64,000 nt of DNA from Adineta ricciae. Lineage: Eukaryota > Rotifera > Eurotatoria > Adinetida > Adinetidae. Location: assembly GCA_905250025.1 (NCBI GenBank), contig CAJNOJ010000122.1, forward strand, positions 62,001-126,000, written 5' to 3'. A program made the translations under genes and the position numbers. The notes beneath the pieces are model-generated. The model saw only the letters and a program-made list of their open reading frames with translations. It had not been told where the DNA came from and ran no database searches. Shown one piece after another: positions 22,837 to 33,988 of this stretch (positions are counted from its first letter, which is position 1; each line of letters opens with the position of its first letter).

Positions 22837-23174
22837 GCGTTGCCGAAGCTACTCTTCAACAAGAACAGAAACATAAAGATCGTTTGAATCAGCAGTACCT
22901 CAGTGCTATTCGACGATCGGTTGAATTGCTCGTACATAAGACGAATTATGCTGAAATGAATGCGAATAAGCAAGATTTGAGCTCTTTATTCGAATATTTC
23001 CGAAGTATTGATCAACAATGCCAATCTTCGCTCAAGACATTGAGTCAGAATCGTGAATTAACGGCGTCAGCCGTTGTTCAACAATTCCTCGATGAGATCG
23101 ATGGGCTCGAAAATGAAAACTATGATGCTGGGTGTCTCAAAAAATCGTTGTCAAAAGCCTCACACGATGTTTAA
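22837..23174 (+). CDS. HVCN1: Hv1 proton channel copy 2, exon 2
   Basis: Completes copy 2 with the cytoplasmic C-terminal helix (HKDRLNQQYLSAIRRSVELL and onward). The 48-bp intron 22789-22836 ends TTTGAG. The block QCQSSLKTLSQNRELTASAV is shared with the other two copies, with substitutions typical of an old duplication. This entry belongs with 22230-22788. Confidence 0.9.
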
Positions 23175-23459
23175 AATCTTTTTCTCTTTCTTAATATTCA
23201 AAACAGAATTTAGTTTTATGACTCTACAATAATCAATTGCAAGTCTTTGATTTTGTATCCTGAATACATATTCTCAGCGAGAAATGCTTTTGTACTGAGA
23301 AGAACTCTGATAAAAGAGCCAACCCAACCTAACCATCGTAATGTAGAGAACAGGGAAAATTGCTTGTTTTTATATTTATACTTCTCGACATCCTTCTGCA
23401 GTTCTACGCCATCGTATTCATTGTTCTGTTAACACCAATAAACCATCGAAAGTATACAA

Positions 23460-24399
23460 ATGGTAAACAAAGTCGAAATGGACAAGTTTATTGCGATAAA
23501 TAATGAAAGAAAATCTTCCTCAGATACAATTGGATTCTTTTCCAGATGGTGGAATCAAGGATTTCATTCTCAAGAAGTTATTTCGTGCGCGATTGAGTCA
23601 TTTTATTTTCATGTTTTAATCATTTTCTTAGTCGTGCTCGATACTACACTAGTCGTCACAGAAATTCTCTTAGATTCCTTCAAAATTCATTATGAATGTG
23701 AATTTCACACTGGTGACGAACACAAATCTCACTATCATTTGACGATAGTACGTCTTGAATTCGCCATAGAAGTTGCACATTATCTCTCAATTGGTATTCT
23801 TGCGTTTTTCGTAATTGAATTACTTGTGCGAATTTTTGCCAGTGGAAAAGAATTTTGTAACATTCGACGAAGAAAAATGGAATATTTCGATGCATTTATT
23901 GTCGTTACATCGCTTATTATCGATTTGTGCTTTTTACGAGGTGAGAACAAACTTCTTGGAGAAGAACTGATTCTGGTGTTGGCATTTCGTCTATGGCGAT
24001 TTGTTCGAATTATTAGTAGTAAGTTCATTACTTCCGATATTTTCATCGACTGAACGTTCGCTTACAGGTGTTACTGAAGCTACTCTTCATCGGCAACGGA
24101 AACACAAGGATCACTTAAATCAACAATATCTTAATGCTATCCGACGACTAGTTGACTTGCTCGTGCATAAGACGAACTATGCTGAAAAGAATGCAAATGA
24201 ACAAAACTTGGGCGCTTTATTGGAACATTTTCAAAACATCGATCAACAGTGTCAATCGTCATTGGAAGCATTGAGTCAAAATCGTGAATTAACGTCTTCG
24301 GCTGTTGTCGAACAATTCGTTTATGAAATCAGTGGGCTCGAAAACAAGAGTAGTCATAGTATTATTTCAGCAATGTTTGCAAAATCCTCCGAAGTCTGA
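23460..24399 (+). CDS. HVCN1: Voltage-gated proton channel Hv1, tandem copy 3
   Basis: Exons 23460-24018 and 24068-24399 give 296 aa. S1 VVLDTTLVV carries the selectivity aspartate, S2 is AHYLSIGILAFF, and S4 FRLWRFVRII has three arginines. The S1-S2 loop has several histidines (HTGDEHKSHYH) in a spacing different from copies 1 and 2. The S3-S4 loop (LRGENKLLGEE) has no histidine and nearly matches copy 1, so copies 1 and 3 agree there while copies 2 and 3 agree in S1. That mosaic could reflect gene conversion. The C-terminal tail diverges after ENK. Confidence 0.92.
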
Positions 24400-25478
24400 T
24401 TTTGTGTGTACCTTTTGTCCTTGTTCTTCACTAGGTAGATTAGGAAAGTACCATAGTGAATTGTTCTGTTCTCTTAGCTTATTGCCACATGCTCATCCTT
24501 GGTATAACAGCGATATCTGAAAGCATTCATCTACGATAAAAAGTCTTAAAACTGTTGGGAAGAATTATTGAAATCAAGTAGACTGATTGGTCGTAAAAGC
24601 ATCAGATCATCAATGTGAAGAAATGTGTTGTTATGCAGAGCATTAGATTCGTTCTCAACATAATAAATATACCAGCTACTACTAAAGTAGAAGAATGAAC
24701 TAAAGATTTCGAACGATATTCCTCAGATTACCAAATGTATTTATTTTCTATTTTGTCTAGACATTGTATCCGTCAATTTTCATTCCAGGTCACGTACTTT
24801 CTATTCCAAAAGTTATACAATGTAGCACAACTCGAAAGATGTCGCTTTTCATAAAATTATAGATTTTTGAACAAGAAATTATCGAAATAAACGTTATTTA
24901 TTCCACAAGATAAAAATCTTTTCATTAGCATATAATTTTTCTTATTTTCAAAAGTTTCATCATAATTAATAAATTATTAAAAAGCAATCAACATTTTTAT
25001 TTATTTTCTAAAATTTTTCATTTTTACTCTTTACCGAATCAGAAGATTATTATTCATTAAATCTGATTTTCATTGGTGAACATAAAATACCAAGATAATT
25101 GTTCGACCAGACAAGCATCGAATACTCTCGACAACAATCCTATTAGAAACAAATAAACAACAGAAGAGAAAAAGAAATCTTCGTCGAGGAAAGCAAAACA
25201 AATCCTCCTATGATATTGTTTAAACCCAAAAAAATGAACCAATCGTTTTAGAAAAAGCAAACAATTCGATCCTATCTCAGATCTATTCTCATATTCAATT
25301 AAATTTAACTGCGTAATTTATTTTAATAAGAATTCTTTGTAGATGATGATTGTTAGGGAGTACAAAACCATTGAACTCATTATGTAGGTTCAATCGACGG
25401 TTAAAGTTCAAGTCTTAGTCGAATCTCCAGAACGTTTTTTGTTTGTACCTTCTCTTTATTATTCTATTGTGTTTTACA
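24400..25478. other. Intergenic between the Hv1 cluster and USP10
   Basis: AT-rich, with no recognised gene or repeat. It presumably contains the 3' UTR of Hv1 copy 3 and the USP10 promoter. Confidence 0.45.
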
Positions 25479-28430
25479 ATGGCCGTAAGTTATTTATTTA
25501 CTTATCTCGATATGAAATCATCGTCGACATTTGTAGGATTTGGTTTTTGGTGATTTTTCTAAACAAGAAACTGAGAAATTCTTCGGTCATGATAAACAAT
25601 CTGTGAAAGTAAACGAACCTGAAGTAAATATTCCATAGTTTTCTGTTCATTTCAAATCCACATTATCTATTTCAGTTTCCATGGGCAACTGACGATTGTA
25701 TGGCAACGACAATCGAATTTGGTTTTGGTGTTCCACCTGTCATTTCTCCCACCGGCGGCACCGGTGTTTCATATCCAAACTACAATTCGTGCAATGGAAG
25801 CTCATCTCATCAAGAATCAACTAGTTCAGCATTAACATCTCCTCCATATTCATCGAAAAGCTCATCGGTAGAAAATCTCAAAATAACTAAGCAATCATCA
25901 TCCCACAGTCGTCATCATAGTGATAGAAAACTAAAGAAGAAACGTCCACCGAATTACTATCGACAAGAGTATCAGCAAATGCTTGAACCGGCTGCTCTTC
26001 AACAGCAATTAAATGGACAAGCTGACGAAACAACGCCAATTCAAATGCGTTCAAACGAACAAACACCACAAATAGAACAAAATTCCAACGAAACAAATGT
26101 ACTATTACTACCATCAAACGATGCGAGATATATTTCATGTGATCAATGGGTCCATTCAACAATGAAACACCAACAAATGACCAAGAATGATGACGATCAA
26201 TCTTCATCGAAACAATCAACAAATGATGACGACGATGATGAAATTGATTCCGATGGTAATACAAATTTACTTCTAAAATAATTTCATTCGAGATGTGTTT
26301 TTCTAGTCGCTGGAACAACAACAGACACCGATAATGATAATGATCTTCTTCAAAGCACATCAACAACTCGTCCGAGTTATCCTGTTAATATAATTCCACC
26401 TGATCAGCGATTACAAAACAAATCGAATTTGAATTCGAATCAACATTTACTAAATGCACCCAATCAACTAACAAATGATTTGAATATTTACTCAACATCT
26501 GTTGCAAGTGGAGCGTCAGTCGAAACACTAAAACCTTCCAATAATCTCTCCTCGCCATCATCTTCGCCTGTCAAACAAAACGAAGTATCGAAGTCGAAAC
26601 CTTCCTCATGGGCAGATCTATTTCGTAGTCAATCAGCATCAAATACGCAACCATCATCTCTTCCACCTCCAACCACTAGTCCTCTGAAAAAGTCACAAGC
26701 TCCATCATCTACACCAACTCAATCGACTTTAACGTCAACAGTTCCAACTCAACAACAGAATGGCAATCTTCCAACGAAATCAACGAATAATACTTTTCAT
26801 TCAAGATCAAACTATCATGTCTACAACAGCAATGGAGGAGAATCGAAATCTTTAGAAGATTACTTTTCCAAATGTGAAGTTCGTCCATCAGCAATGGCAA
26901 TTAAACCACGTGGTTTATTCAACAAAAACAATTACTGTTATGTCAACGCCACTTTTCAAGCTCTTCTTGCTTGCCCTGCTTTCTTCAATGTTATGAAATA
27001 TATACCACTTAATGAAGATCCTGTCAATCATCCTGTTCCATGCATTAAGGCTGTTCATTCGTTTGTTAATCAATTTGAGAAAATGGATCGAAGTAAATCG
27101 AACGCAGCGAACCATAAAGACATCATTTGCGGCCAACCGTTTGATCCAGTGGATATTTTACAAGAAATTGCACGCCTTCGTCGTGTATCAGTCGATGTTG
27201 TGAAATCGAAACAAGAAGATGCTCATGAACTACTATGCCAACTACTGAGTGAACTTCACGATGAAATTTGTTCGATTTTGTATCGAACATCAACAAATAA
27301 ATCAGGTATGGCACTTGTTCAACGGAAAACTTGATGAAATCAACCTAATTTTGTCTTGAAATAGAAGAATCTATGAGCACATCAGATGTCTCAACAGCAG
27401 CATCACTGCAGAACGGAGAAGAAAAAGCGGAAGATTGGTTTCAAGTCGGCAAAAAGCACCGCACTCATGTTCTTCGAACGGTAAATACGAACCGAATCGA
27501 TTTGAAGTGATTGATGATGTATTTTAGAATGAAATTCAAAAGAGTCTTATTGCGGACATATTTGCTGGCAAGTTCCGTTCACCAGTGCAATCAGCCGGAA
27601 ATCAAAAATCAGTGATACACGAACCATTTTTTACTCTTTCACTCGATATTAAAGTAAGAAGAAACAATCTCGTCTATATGACTTGATAATATATGCTTTC
27701 GATAAAAAGAATGTCAGTGGTGCATGTGACTGTTCTATTCTCGACGAGTACGTGCTTGTCGATTGCAAACAGTTGATGCATTATTTTTGTTTATATAAGA
27801 TACGAACATAGATCATTGATGCTGATGTTTTTTCTTGTAGGATCCCAAAATTACTTCGCTAGATGAAGCTCTCTTACGTTTCGGTGAACAATCAACAAAT
27901 TCCGAGCATATTGATAGTAAAAGTCGTCAAAATGTATGTCACTGATCAGTTCAAACAAAGACCATAAGCCCATCTCTCTTCCTTTTTAGGTCCACACTAA
28001 TAAAACCATGCTAATCGAACAACTACCACCAATTCTGATTATACATTTAAAATGTTTTCTCAATGATGAATCAGATGGAACAAAGAAAATCAATAAATCT
28101 ATAAACTATACAGTCAATTTAACGTTACCAAAAAGTAAACCCGTTTTCTCTTCATAAATCTCGCATTCTTCTTTTCTTCTGATTCAAGCTATTTTAACCG
28201 AACAAGCCAAAAAGCATTCATTCGATCGCTACAAATTATTTGCTGTTGAATATCATCAAGGTGAACGTGCAACTGATGGACATTACATAACCGATGTTTT
28301 CCACCCTGGACTTCAAGGATGGATTCGATATGATGACGATAATGTTCATGTTGTTCCTTCGAGTCAAGTGATGAATTCATCAGCGGACAAATTGACGCCT
28401 TACTTACTTTTTTATCGTCGTGGCGAATAG
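25479..28430 (+). CDS. USP10: USP10, ubiquitin-specific protease
   Basis: Deubiquitinase of the C19 family. In animals it acts on p53 and ribosomal substrates and binds G3BP to control stress granules. Exons 25479-25484, 25537-25623, 25676-26255, 26307-27305, 27365-27480, 27528-27653, 27841-27933, 27990-28134 and 28189-28430 give 797 aa (human 798). Residues 3-12 read DLVFGDFSKQ, containing the FGDF motif that binds G3BP. KKKRPPNYY and PSSWADLF match conserved blocks of the long disordered N-terminal region. The catalytic triad is Cys435 (NNYCYVNA), His749 (ATDGHYITDVF) and an Asp at about 766 (IRYDDD). The first exon holds only two codons. The 187-bp sixth intron is unusually long for this locus. 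Confidence 0.95.
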
Positions 28431-29345
28431 AACGGTTGATTTTCGTTTTTGAACAAAAAACAACTCTTTTTCTTTCTTGTTTGATTGGCGCGCAATAGAC
28501 TTTTTCTTCTCACTTGTTTTGTTTTTCTCATCCGAGTGTATTCCCTCCTTGTCTATCTCTATCTGTCTGCTCAAACCAATTGTTTTTTTTGTTTCCCTCT
28601 AACCGGTGTAGTTTGACGAGCAAACATTTTTTTTTCGTTTTGTTTCTTCTTGATGATTATGGTGATGGTCTTTTGTCTTTTATTCATTTGTTTTCTTTGT
28701 CACGTACAACACATCCGGTTAACCGACTTTTGACTGGTACCGTGCGTATTGAATCGCACATTGTTTGTAATGACAATTGATTGTTTTTTTTCTATTCTTA
28801 GTCTTCTTCACGCAAACATAGAAACCTTTCACGTTTTCTTTTTCTTGTGCTCGTTTTCGTTTAGCATTTTTGTTTCTCTATCGTTTTTTTTTCTTCAGTG
28901 TGTTTTCTCATTTCTTTTTCTCGTTTTTCGCGCAGCTTTTCTGCTCCATATATGTCTGTTGTTTGTTTATTATTGCCTTTTCAGCGCATACACTCACTCA
29001 CTCACTCACACTCATACATATTGTCGTAAACTCCTTTTGCTTGTTGCTATGCGCACAGACACATCTTCTGATAATGAGTGTCGTAATAAAAAAAAACAAC
29101 GGTTGTGTAATTTTTGACGATACTAAAACGATTATATGCATGCTACTGTAATCCATTATAGAATACCGAAAACAAAAACAAGCGAGGTCATATTAGAGTT
29201 TTTAAGATAGGAACAACAAAGAGAATGTTGTTATTGAATATGGGATTTTGTTTATTCTGCCACGATTAATGAAAGGAATGATGATATTGTTGAAAACATG
29301 AATATACAATGAAAACCTATGCTCATCTTTGTTTCAGATTGTACG
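28431..29345. other. Intergenic, T-rich, with a (CACT)n tract
   Basis: Probably the USP10 3' UTR followed by spacer. A (CACT)n microsatellite lies at about 28990-29013. Open frames here are Phe/Ser/Leu-rich products of poly-T sequence and are not credible genes. Confidence 0.5.
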
Positions 29346-29610
29346 ATGCCTTCCTCTCTCATGGTTTCTCGTCTGTATACAAAAACTAGAATACCACCGT
29401 TCGCCCATGTTCTTGTCCAACAAACAAAAGAATTAGCTATACCAAATCAACGACGACACTATAGAGGAACTTGTAAGAAAAGATTAAAAAACTTGTTTCG
29501 TTAATTTCTAAGGTATCTATTTCTTTTCTCTAGTACCTACGGCATTGATTACAACTCTCCTATTGTTTATGATTAAATTACCATCATACGTCAAACGATA
29601 TTCTCACTAA
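29346..29610 (+). CDS. Small two-exon single-pass membrane protein (67 aa)
   Basis: Exons 29346-29472 and 29534-29610 join in phase across a 61-bp GTAAGA...CTCTAG intron. The product starts MPSSLMVSRLYTKTRIPP, is basic and Arg-rich through HYRG, then has one hydrophobic segment (ALITTLLLFMIKL) and a short basic end SYVKRYSH. A TTTCAG acceptor-like site sits 7 bp before the ATG. A basic N-terminus plus one C-terminal helix is the layout of small mitochondrial inner-membrane subunits, but I do not recognise the family. Without the splice the first exon runs to an unremarkable stop. Confidence 0.5.
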
Positions 29611-30945
29611 TCAATAATAGATGCGACGTTGAATTGAAAATCACGAAGCAAATAATCTCTTTTCTTTTCTTCTCTTCTAAACTGCCTTGAGAAATCATCT
29701 TTTTTATACCTGCGAAAAAAGAAGAACGAAATTCAATTTTATGAAAAAATGTTTTGTAAATCATTTTTTCTCTTGTTGTATATTCGAAATATTTGATAAT
29801 AAAAAAAGACCACTATCACAAATGTAGTGTTTTTCAATACATTTTAAAAAGAAATCTTTTGCTTGAACTGGAGCAAGAACGCCTATTCTTCTTCGCTAAC
29901 CAACAGTTAATGTCACAATAATTTACTTCAGATCGAGATCGAAACATTATTTCGTTCTTGTCCTTTCGTATGTGTTTGAATACAATCTGATGCTGAAAAC
30001 GAAATGGTTTTGCTCTTTGCATCGTATATTCTTTCTCTCTGATAATGTTTCAATTGCTTCTTTAGTATTGATTCATGCTTTTCTTTTCCTAATTCACTAA
30101 CGACGTTAACGTATGATTTTTATCAAATTTAACTGTCCCTCGTCGACTGTCTTTGTTCCTTTTTTCTCTCAATACGCAAATCGGAGGAAAATACTACACG
30201 TTCACTGCGAATTCTCTTTGAGTGAATTTTCCTTCCGGTCGACGTCCGGCCGATATGTTCTCATTGCATATATAAACGCATGTTTTTCTTGAAGGGGGCG
30301 ATAAAATCGCTCACATAGATATCAATGTGTAAACCGACATACAAAGTAAGTTCTTTGTTGTTTTTCTAATGAAGTATTGTGATTGTATCTTTTGTAGTAA
30401 AATTGAACCTAGATGTTTTCACGTTGGATCACAAGGATGGTTGTATGAAATAGTTTCTTTTAATGTTTCTTGCAAAGTCGAAAATTCTTTTTTTTTCAGG
30501 AAGACATGTCGACACAGTCAGAAATCAAGGCGATGGTTCAGAGAATCGAACAAATATCTTTGGCGTACGAAGAAAGTTTAAAATAGAAAGATTATATACC
30601 CAGGTCAACAAATCCGATGCTGGATCTGATCGGATTCCGACTGGAAAAATCCCGTCGGTTATTGCAAATTTTATGAGCAATCTTTCTAGCTATGTTCTAT
30701 GATGACCCTTAGAAAATCCATGTTTCGGATCCGAGACCGTCGGAACCCAATGCGATTCCGTCACCAGGATTTCATCAGATCCGTCGAATTCCTGTAGAAT
30801 CTGATAAAATCATATATTGGATCCGAGTATGGGATTGTTCGACCTGGAATGCGTAAAAATAAATGACTTTGAATTTCGTTGTTCGCGTTGTCTTATCGTT
30901 TCAAATGTCTTGTGTTTCTTAATGTTGATATAAATAAATATTCAG
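29611..30945. other. Intergenic with short GATCCGA-type repeats
   Basis: No gene recognised. A 26-codon frame (30506-30586, MSTQSEIKAMVQ...) follows a T-tract acceptor but ends early. Between about 30605 and 30850 variants of GGATCYGA and GATTCCG recur in both orientations, suggesting a decayed repeat cluster. Confidence 0.4.
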
Positions 30946-31069
30946 ACTAGTTCAAGTCCATCATCAATGTGTCTCGATTGGTGTGAAATTTGCTATGGTG
31001 TTTATGATTGTGTTGATAGAGAGAATAAAGAATTCTGTTATTTATCAGAACAAAATCAGTGTTCAAATG
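30946..31069 (+). pseudogene. LDLa-like exon truncated by a transposable element
   Basis: An exon-like stretch begins after the acceptor TATTCAG. It reads MCLDWCEICYGVYDCVDREN and continues KEFCYLSEQNQC. The cysteine spacing and the YDCVD block match LDL-receptor class A repeats in rotifer secreted or membrane proteins, as I recall them. The frame stops being recognisable at 31070, where the CACTG-ended element starts. No matching continuation was found on the far side of the element. It is probably a relic exon cut by the insertion. Confidence 0.5.
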
Positions 31070-31194
31070 CACTGAAAAAAAAACAGGTAGTTCACCAAGC
31101 CATTCCGGTTTAGTGATGGCCCACCAAACTATTTTAAGTTTGGCACCACCAAAATGGTGCCGTAGCGTAAATAAAGAACTTTTTTAAGGTTTTG

Positions 31195-31905
31195 AGGGCC
31201 AAAAAGGTTTCGTGCCGTTATTGCCAAACCATTGAAAGGTTCAGCAGCGCGTATACTGAGCTTTTTTGGTTTCGTATGTCTGGTACAAAACCTGCCATAG
31301 TTCCGTAGAGCACATAAAGGTTTCGAAACAGACTTACGAAACCATGTAGGGTTTCGTATTAGAGATACCGAGCCTTTACGTACATCACTAGGGGACTGAG
31401 GTTTCGCATTTCGGATGCCGAACCTTCCTGAGTTCCGTACCACACTTTCCGAAACATTTCTCCATTTACGAAGCCATCAGAGGTTCCGTATCAGACCTCC
31501 AGAACCATACCTCATTTTCCGAAATCCTGTGGGGTTTCGTACCAGACGTCCGCAGCCATTCATCCCTCTCCGAAACCATGAAGAGTTCTGTGCTACACTT
31601 CCCGAACCACTTCTCATTTTACGGAAACACGTGGGCTCCGATACTGGGCCTCCCGAACCATTACGGTTCCGCCACACACCTCCAGAGCCATTCATTCCTT
31701 TCTGAAGCCATAAAGGGCTCCGTACCAAATCTATCAAACCACTCCTCATCTCACGAAACCATCAAGAGTTCCGTGCTAGAGCTCCTGAACCATTTCTCCC
31801 TTTACGAAGCAATCAGAGGTTCCGTACCGGGCCTCCAGAACCATTTATTCCTAAAAGAAGGCCCAAGGGGTTTCGCCCGATACCTCCCGAACCATCGCGA
31901 CGGAC
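31195..31905. repeat. Degenerate tandem array, about 51-bp unit
   Basis: Units follow the pattern GAAACCAT...GGTTCCGTAC.AGACCTCC.GAACCATT...CCCTTTAC. Several consecutive units from 31471 on are exactly 51 bp, while point divergence is high. Because 51 is a multiple of three, frames on both strands stay open as 17-residue repeats. I take this as repeat structure, not coding. GAACCAT and its reverse complement recur within units, so the array can form local hairpins. Confidence 0.75.
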
Positions 31906-32363
31906 TAGTCACCACGGCCGGCCAAGCCGATATAGTCTATGAGTCTGATAGCTTCCAAATCATCGAGAATGAGTAGCCAGTGTTTTGTTTTAGACTGATA
32001 TATGGTCGTGTTATGGCGTGTACTGTCCGGCTAATCATTCAAATGACTTGGCTACATGGAGGTTAATTGGATAGATAAGTATATACTTATTTCTTCCCAT
32101 ATATTATTCTTCGCTGTTTAGGTTATATGTCGGGCGGAATGCGCGAATGAAATGTAACTACCTCTTCTCAGTGAATACCTGTGCTTGTGCTTTAGAATTA
32201 TTTCAGGTCGCCAGTGGTCTGTTAGTGATGGAGAAGCGCGATCAAGCGGACGAGAGAAAGGTAGGAGTTTCATTTTACATAGCTGTTTGAGTGAGTCTAT
32301 GATCAGCTGTGAGTAGTGTAGGCAATTCTGTGAGCGGTGTAGGTAAGGCGTTCTTGTGAGTTA

Positions 32364-32508
32364 GTAATCCTTTTCCATGAGTGTCTTTATCTGTCTGATC
32401 CTGCCCAGTACGATAAGACGCCAGCACAATAGAGTATTTCACCAGTTCTTCCTGTGAAAGTCATATTTACACCATCAGACATCTGATCCTCGACAACCTA
32501 GAAGGTTT
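32364..32508. repeat. 145-bp inverted repeat, left arm
   Basis: Reverse complement of 33844-33988 with only a few mismatches, all seen near the outer end and the last bases (GAAGGTTT against GAAGCTTT). The Tc1 element sits in the loop between the arms. Before that insertion the loop would have been only about 45 bp, making a near-perfect hairpin. Confidence 0.85.
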
Positions 32509-32552
32509 ATACATAGATGAAATTGCTTTGAGTTGTATTCATACATGTCATA

Positions 32553-33840
32553 CAGCTGTAGTCAAAAAAACTTGCACAAAATTCAAAATTTTGTATAACG
32601 GTTTTCTTACCGTTCGAAAGTAATTACGAAAATCGTTTTTCCAGGGATATATGTACATTAGATATATAACACGTTGAACATAGGGAAATGTGATTTCTTT
32701 TCTTTTCTGTACATATAATTTTAATCATGACGTCGTCTAGTAAGTTCAAAAATCATCATATATCAATATTAGACTATTGGAACAAAGGCGTACGATCTGC
32801 TCCTGCTATTCATCATAAAACAAAGATCCCACTGAGGACTATATATTACAATATTAATAAATTGAAACAAACAGATTCACTTAAACATCGAGGAGGAAAT
32901 GGTCGACCACGTGCACTTTGTGCAATTGAAAAGAAAGCTATCGGCCAATATATTCGTCGAAATAATGAAATTACCATTAATGAAATCAAAGAAAAATTAT
33001 CAACAACTTATCGTTCAACAGTATCTGCATCAACAATACGTCGTCATCTTCAGCGATCTGGCTATCGAAATGTATTACCGAGAAAAACCCATATATTAAC
33101 ATCCGATGATAAACAAAGACGAATTCAATGGGCCAAGAAACATAAAAATGATGATTTTATACGTACAATATTTACAGACGAATGTTCATTTCAACTTTAT
33201 CGAAATACAGTTCGCCGGTGGTCGAAATGTCCAAATAATGAAGTCAAACCAATACCGAAAAATCGTCAAAAAATCCATGTGTGGGGTGCAGTGAGTACAG
33301 AGGGTGTACTGAACTGTCATACGTTTAAATGCAATCTTAATGGTGAATATTATGTTCATATACTCAAGAATTACCTTCTTCCTGCTGCAAGGCGTCAGTC
33401 TCATCGAAACTGGCGTCTACAGCAGGACAATGATCCAAAGCATCGAAGTAATATTTGTAAAAACTTCATTCAAGATCATGTACCGGAATTGTTAGATTGG
33501 CCATCTAACAGCCCAGACGTTAACCCAATTGAAAACATCTGGTCGATCGTAAAACGCAAAGTTGAAAAGAGGAAGCCAAAAAATATTGACGAACTTGAAC
33601 GTTTTTTAGTTATAGAACTCAAAAATATTGATATTAATATTGTAAACAATTGTATCATGTCCATGAAAGATAGATGTTTGTCTCTTATTTCTTCTAAAGG
33701 TGAACGAATAAAATATTAGAATATAGTGTTGTATAGTGTTTGTCATAGGCTATCAACCGTATATGAAACTATTTGAAAGTCACTTACAAATAAGAATTTA
33801 TTTGCAAGACAAGATGTGCAAGTTTTTTTTACTACAGCTG
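32553..33840. mobile_element. Intact Tc1-like transposon (1288 bp)
   Basis: Terminal inverted repeats of about 26 bp begin CAGCTGTAGT and continue MAAAAAAACTTGCACA, with one mismatch between the ends. TA dinucleotides flank both ends (32551-32552 and 33841-33842), the standard Tc1/mariner target duplication. One uninterrupted transposase gene lies inside. It is inserted in the loop of the 145-bp inverted repeat. Near-identical ends and an open transposase imply a recent arrival. Confidence 0.93.
32727..33719 (+). CDS. Tc1-like transposase, DD34E
   Basis: A 330-aa cut-and-paste transposase. The N-terminal region has two helix-turn-helix parts (DYWNKGVRSAPAIHHKT and STIRRHLQRSGYRN), as in the paired-like DNA-binding domain of Tc1. 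The catalytic core shows the first Asp in IFTDECSFQLY, the second in QQDNDPKH, and the Glu in PDVNPIENIW. Thirty-four residues separate the second Asp and the Glu, the Tc1-type DD34E spacing. Length is normal for the family and there is no stop or frameshift, so activity is plausible. Its closest transposase neighbour in the window, at 60174-61480, is from a different and decayed lineage. Confidence 0.95.
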   Translation: MTSSSKFKNHHISILDYWNKGVRSAPAIHHKTKIPLRTIYYNINKLKQTDSLKHRGGNGRPRALCAIEKKAIGQYIRRNNEITINEIKEKLSTTYRSTVSASTIRRHLQRSGYRNVLPRKTHILTSDDKQRRIQWAKKHKNDDFIRTIFTDECSFQLYRNTVRRWSKCPNNEVKPIPKNRQKIHVWGAVSTEGVLNCHTFKCNLNGEYYVHILKNYLLPAARRQSHRNWRLQQDNDPKHRSNICKNFIQDHVPELLDWPSNSPDVNPIENIWSIVKRKVEKRKPKNIDELERFLVIELKNIDINIVNNCIMSMKDRCLSLISSKGERIKY

Positions 33841-33843
33841 TAT

Positions 33844-33988
33844 AAAGCTTCTAGGTTGTCGAGGATCAGATGTCTGATGGTGTAAATATGACTTTCACAG
33901 GAAGAACTGGTGAAATACTCTATTGTGCTGGCGTCTTATCGTACTGGGCAGGATCAGACAGATAAAGACTCTCATAGAAAAGGATTAC
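33844..33988. repeat. 145-bp inverted repeat, right arm
   Basis: Partner of 32364-32508. It begins AAAGCTTCTAGGTTGTCGAG and ends at GGATTAC. Both arms are the same length, so neither has suffered an indel. Confidence 0.85.

Noticed and set aside
28749-29151. Overlapping Phe/Ser/Leu-rich frames
   Set aside because: They are products of poly-T and (CACT)n sequence in a probable 3' UTR.
31195-31905. CRISPR-like array
   Set aside because: The units are degenerate over their whole length with no separate unique spacers, and the genome is eukaryotic with spliced genes.
31415-31976. Proline/arginine-rich repeat proteins on both strands
   Set aside because: They arise from a 51-bp tandem array whose length is a multiple of three. 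There is no start context, domain or codon signal.
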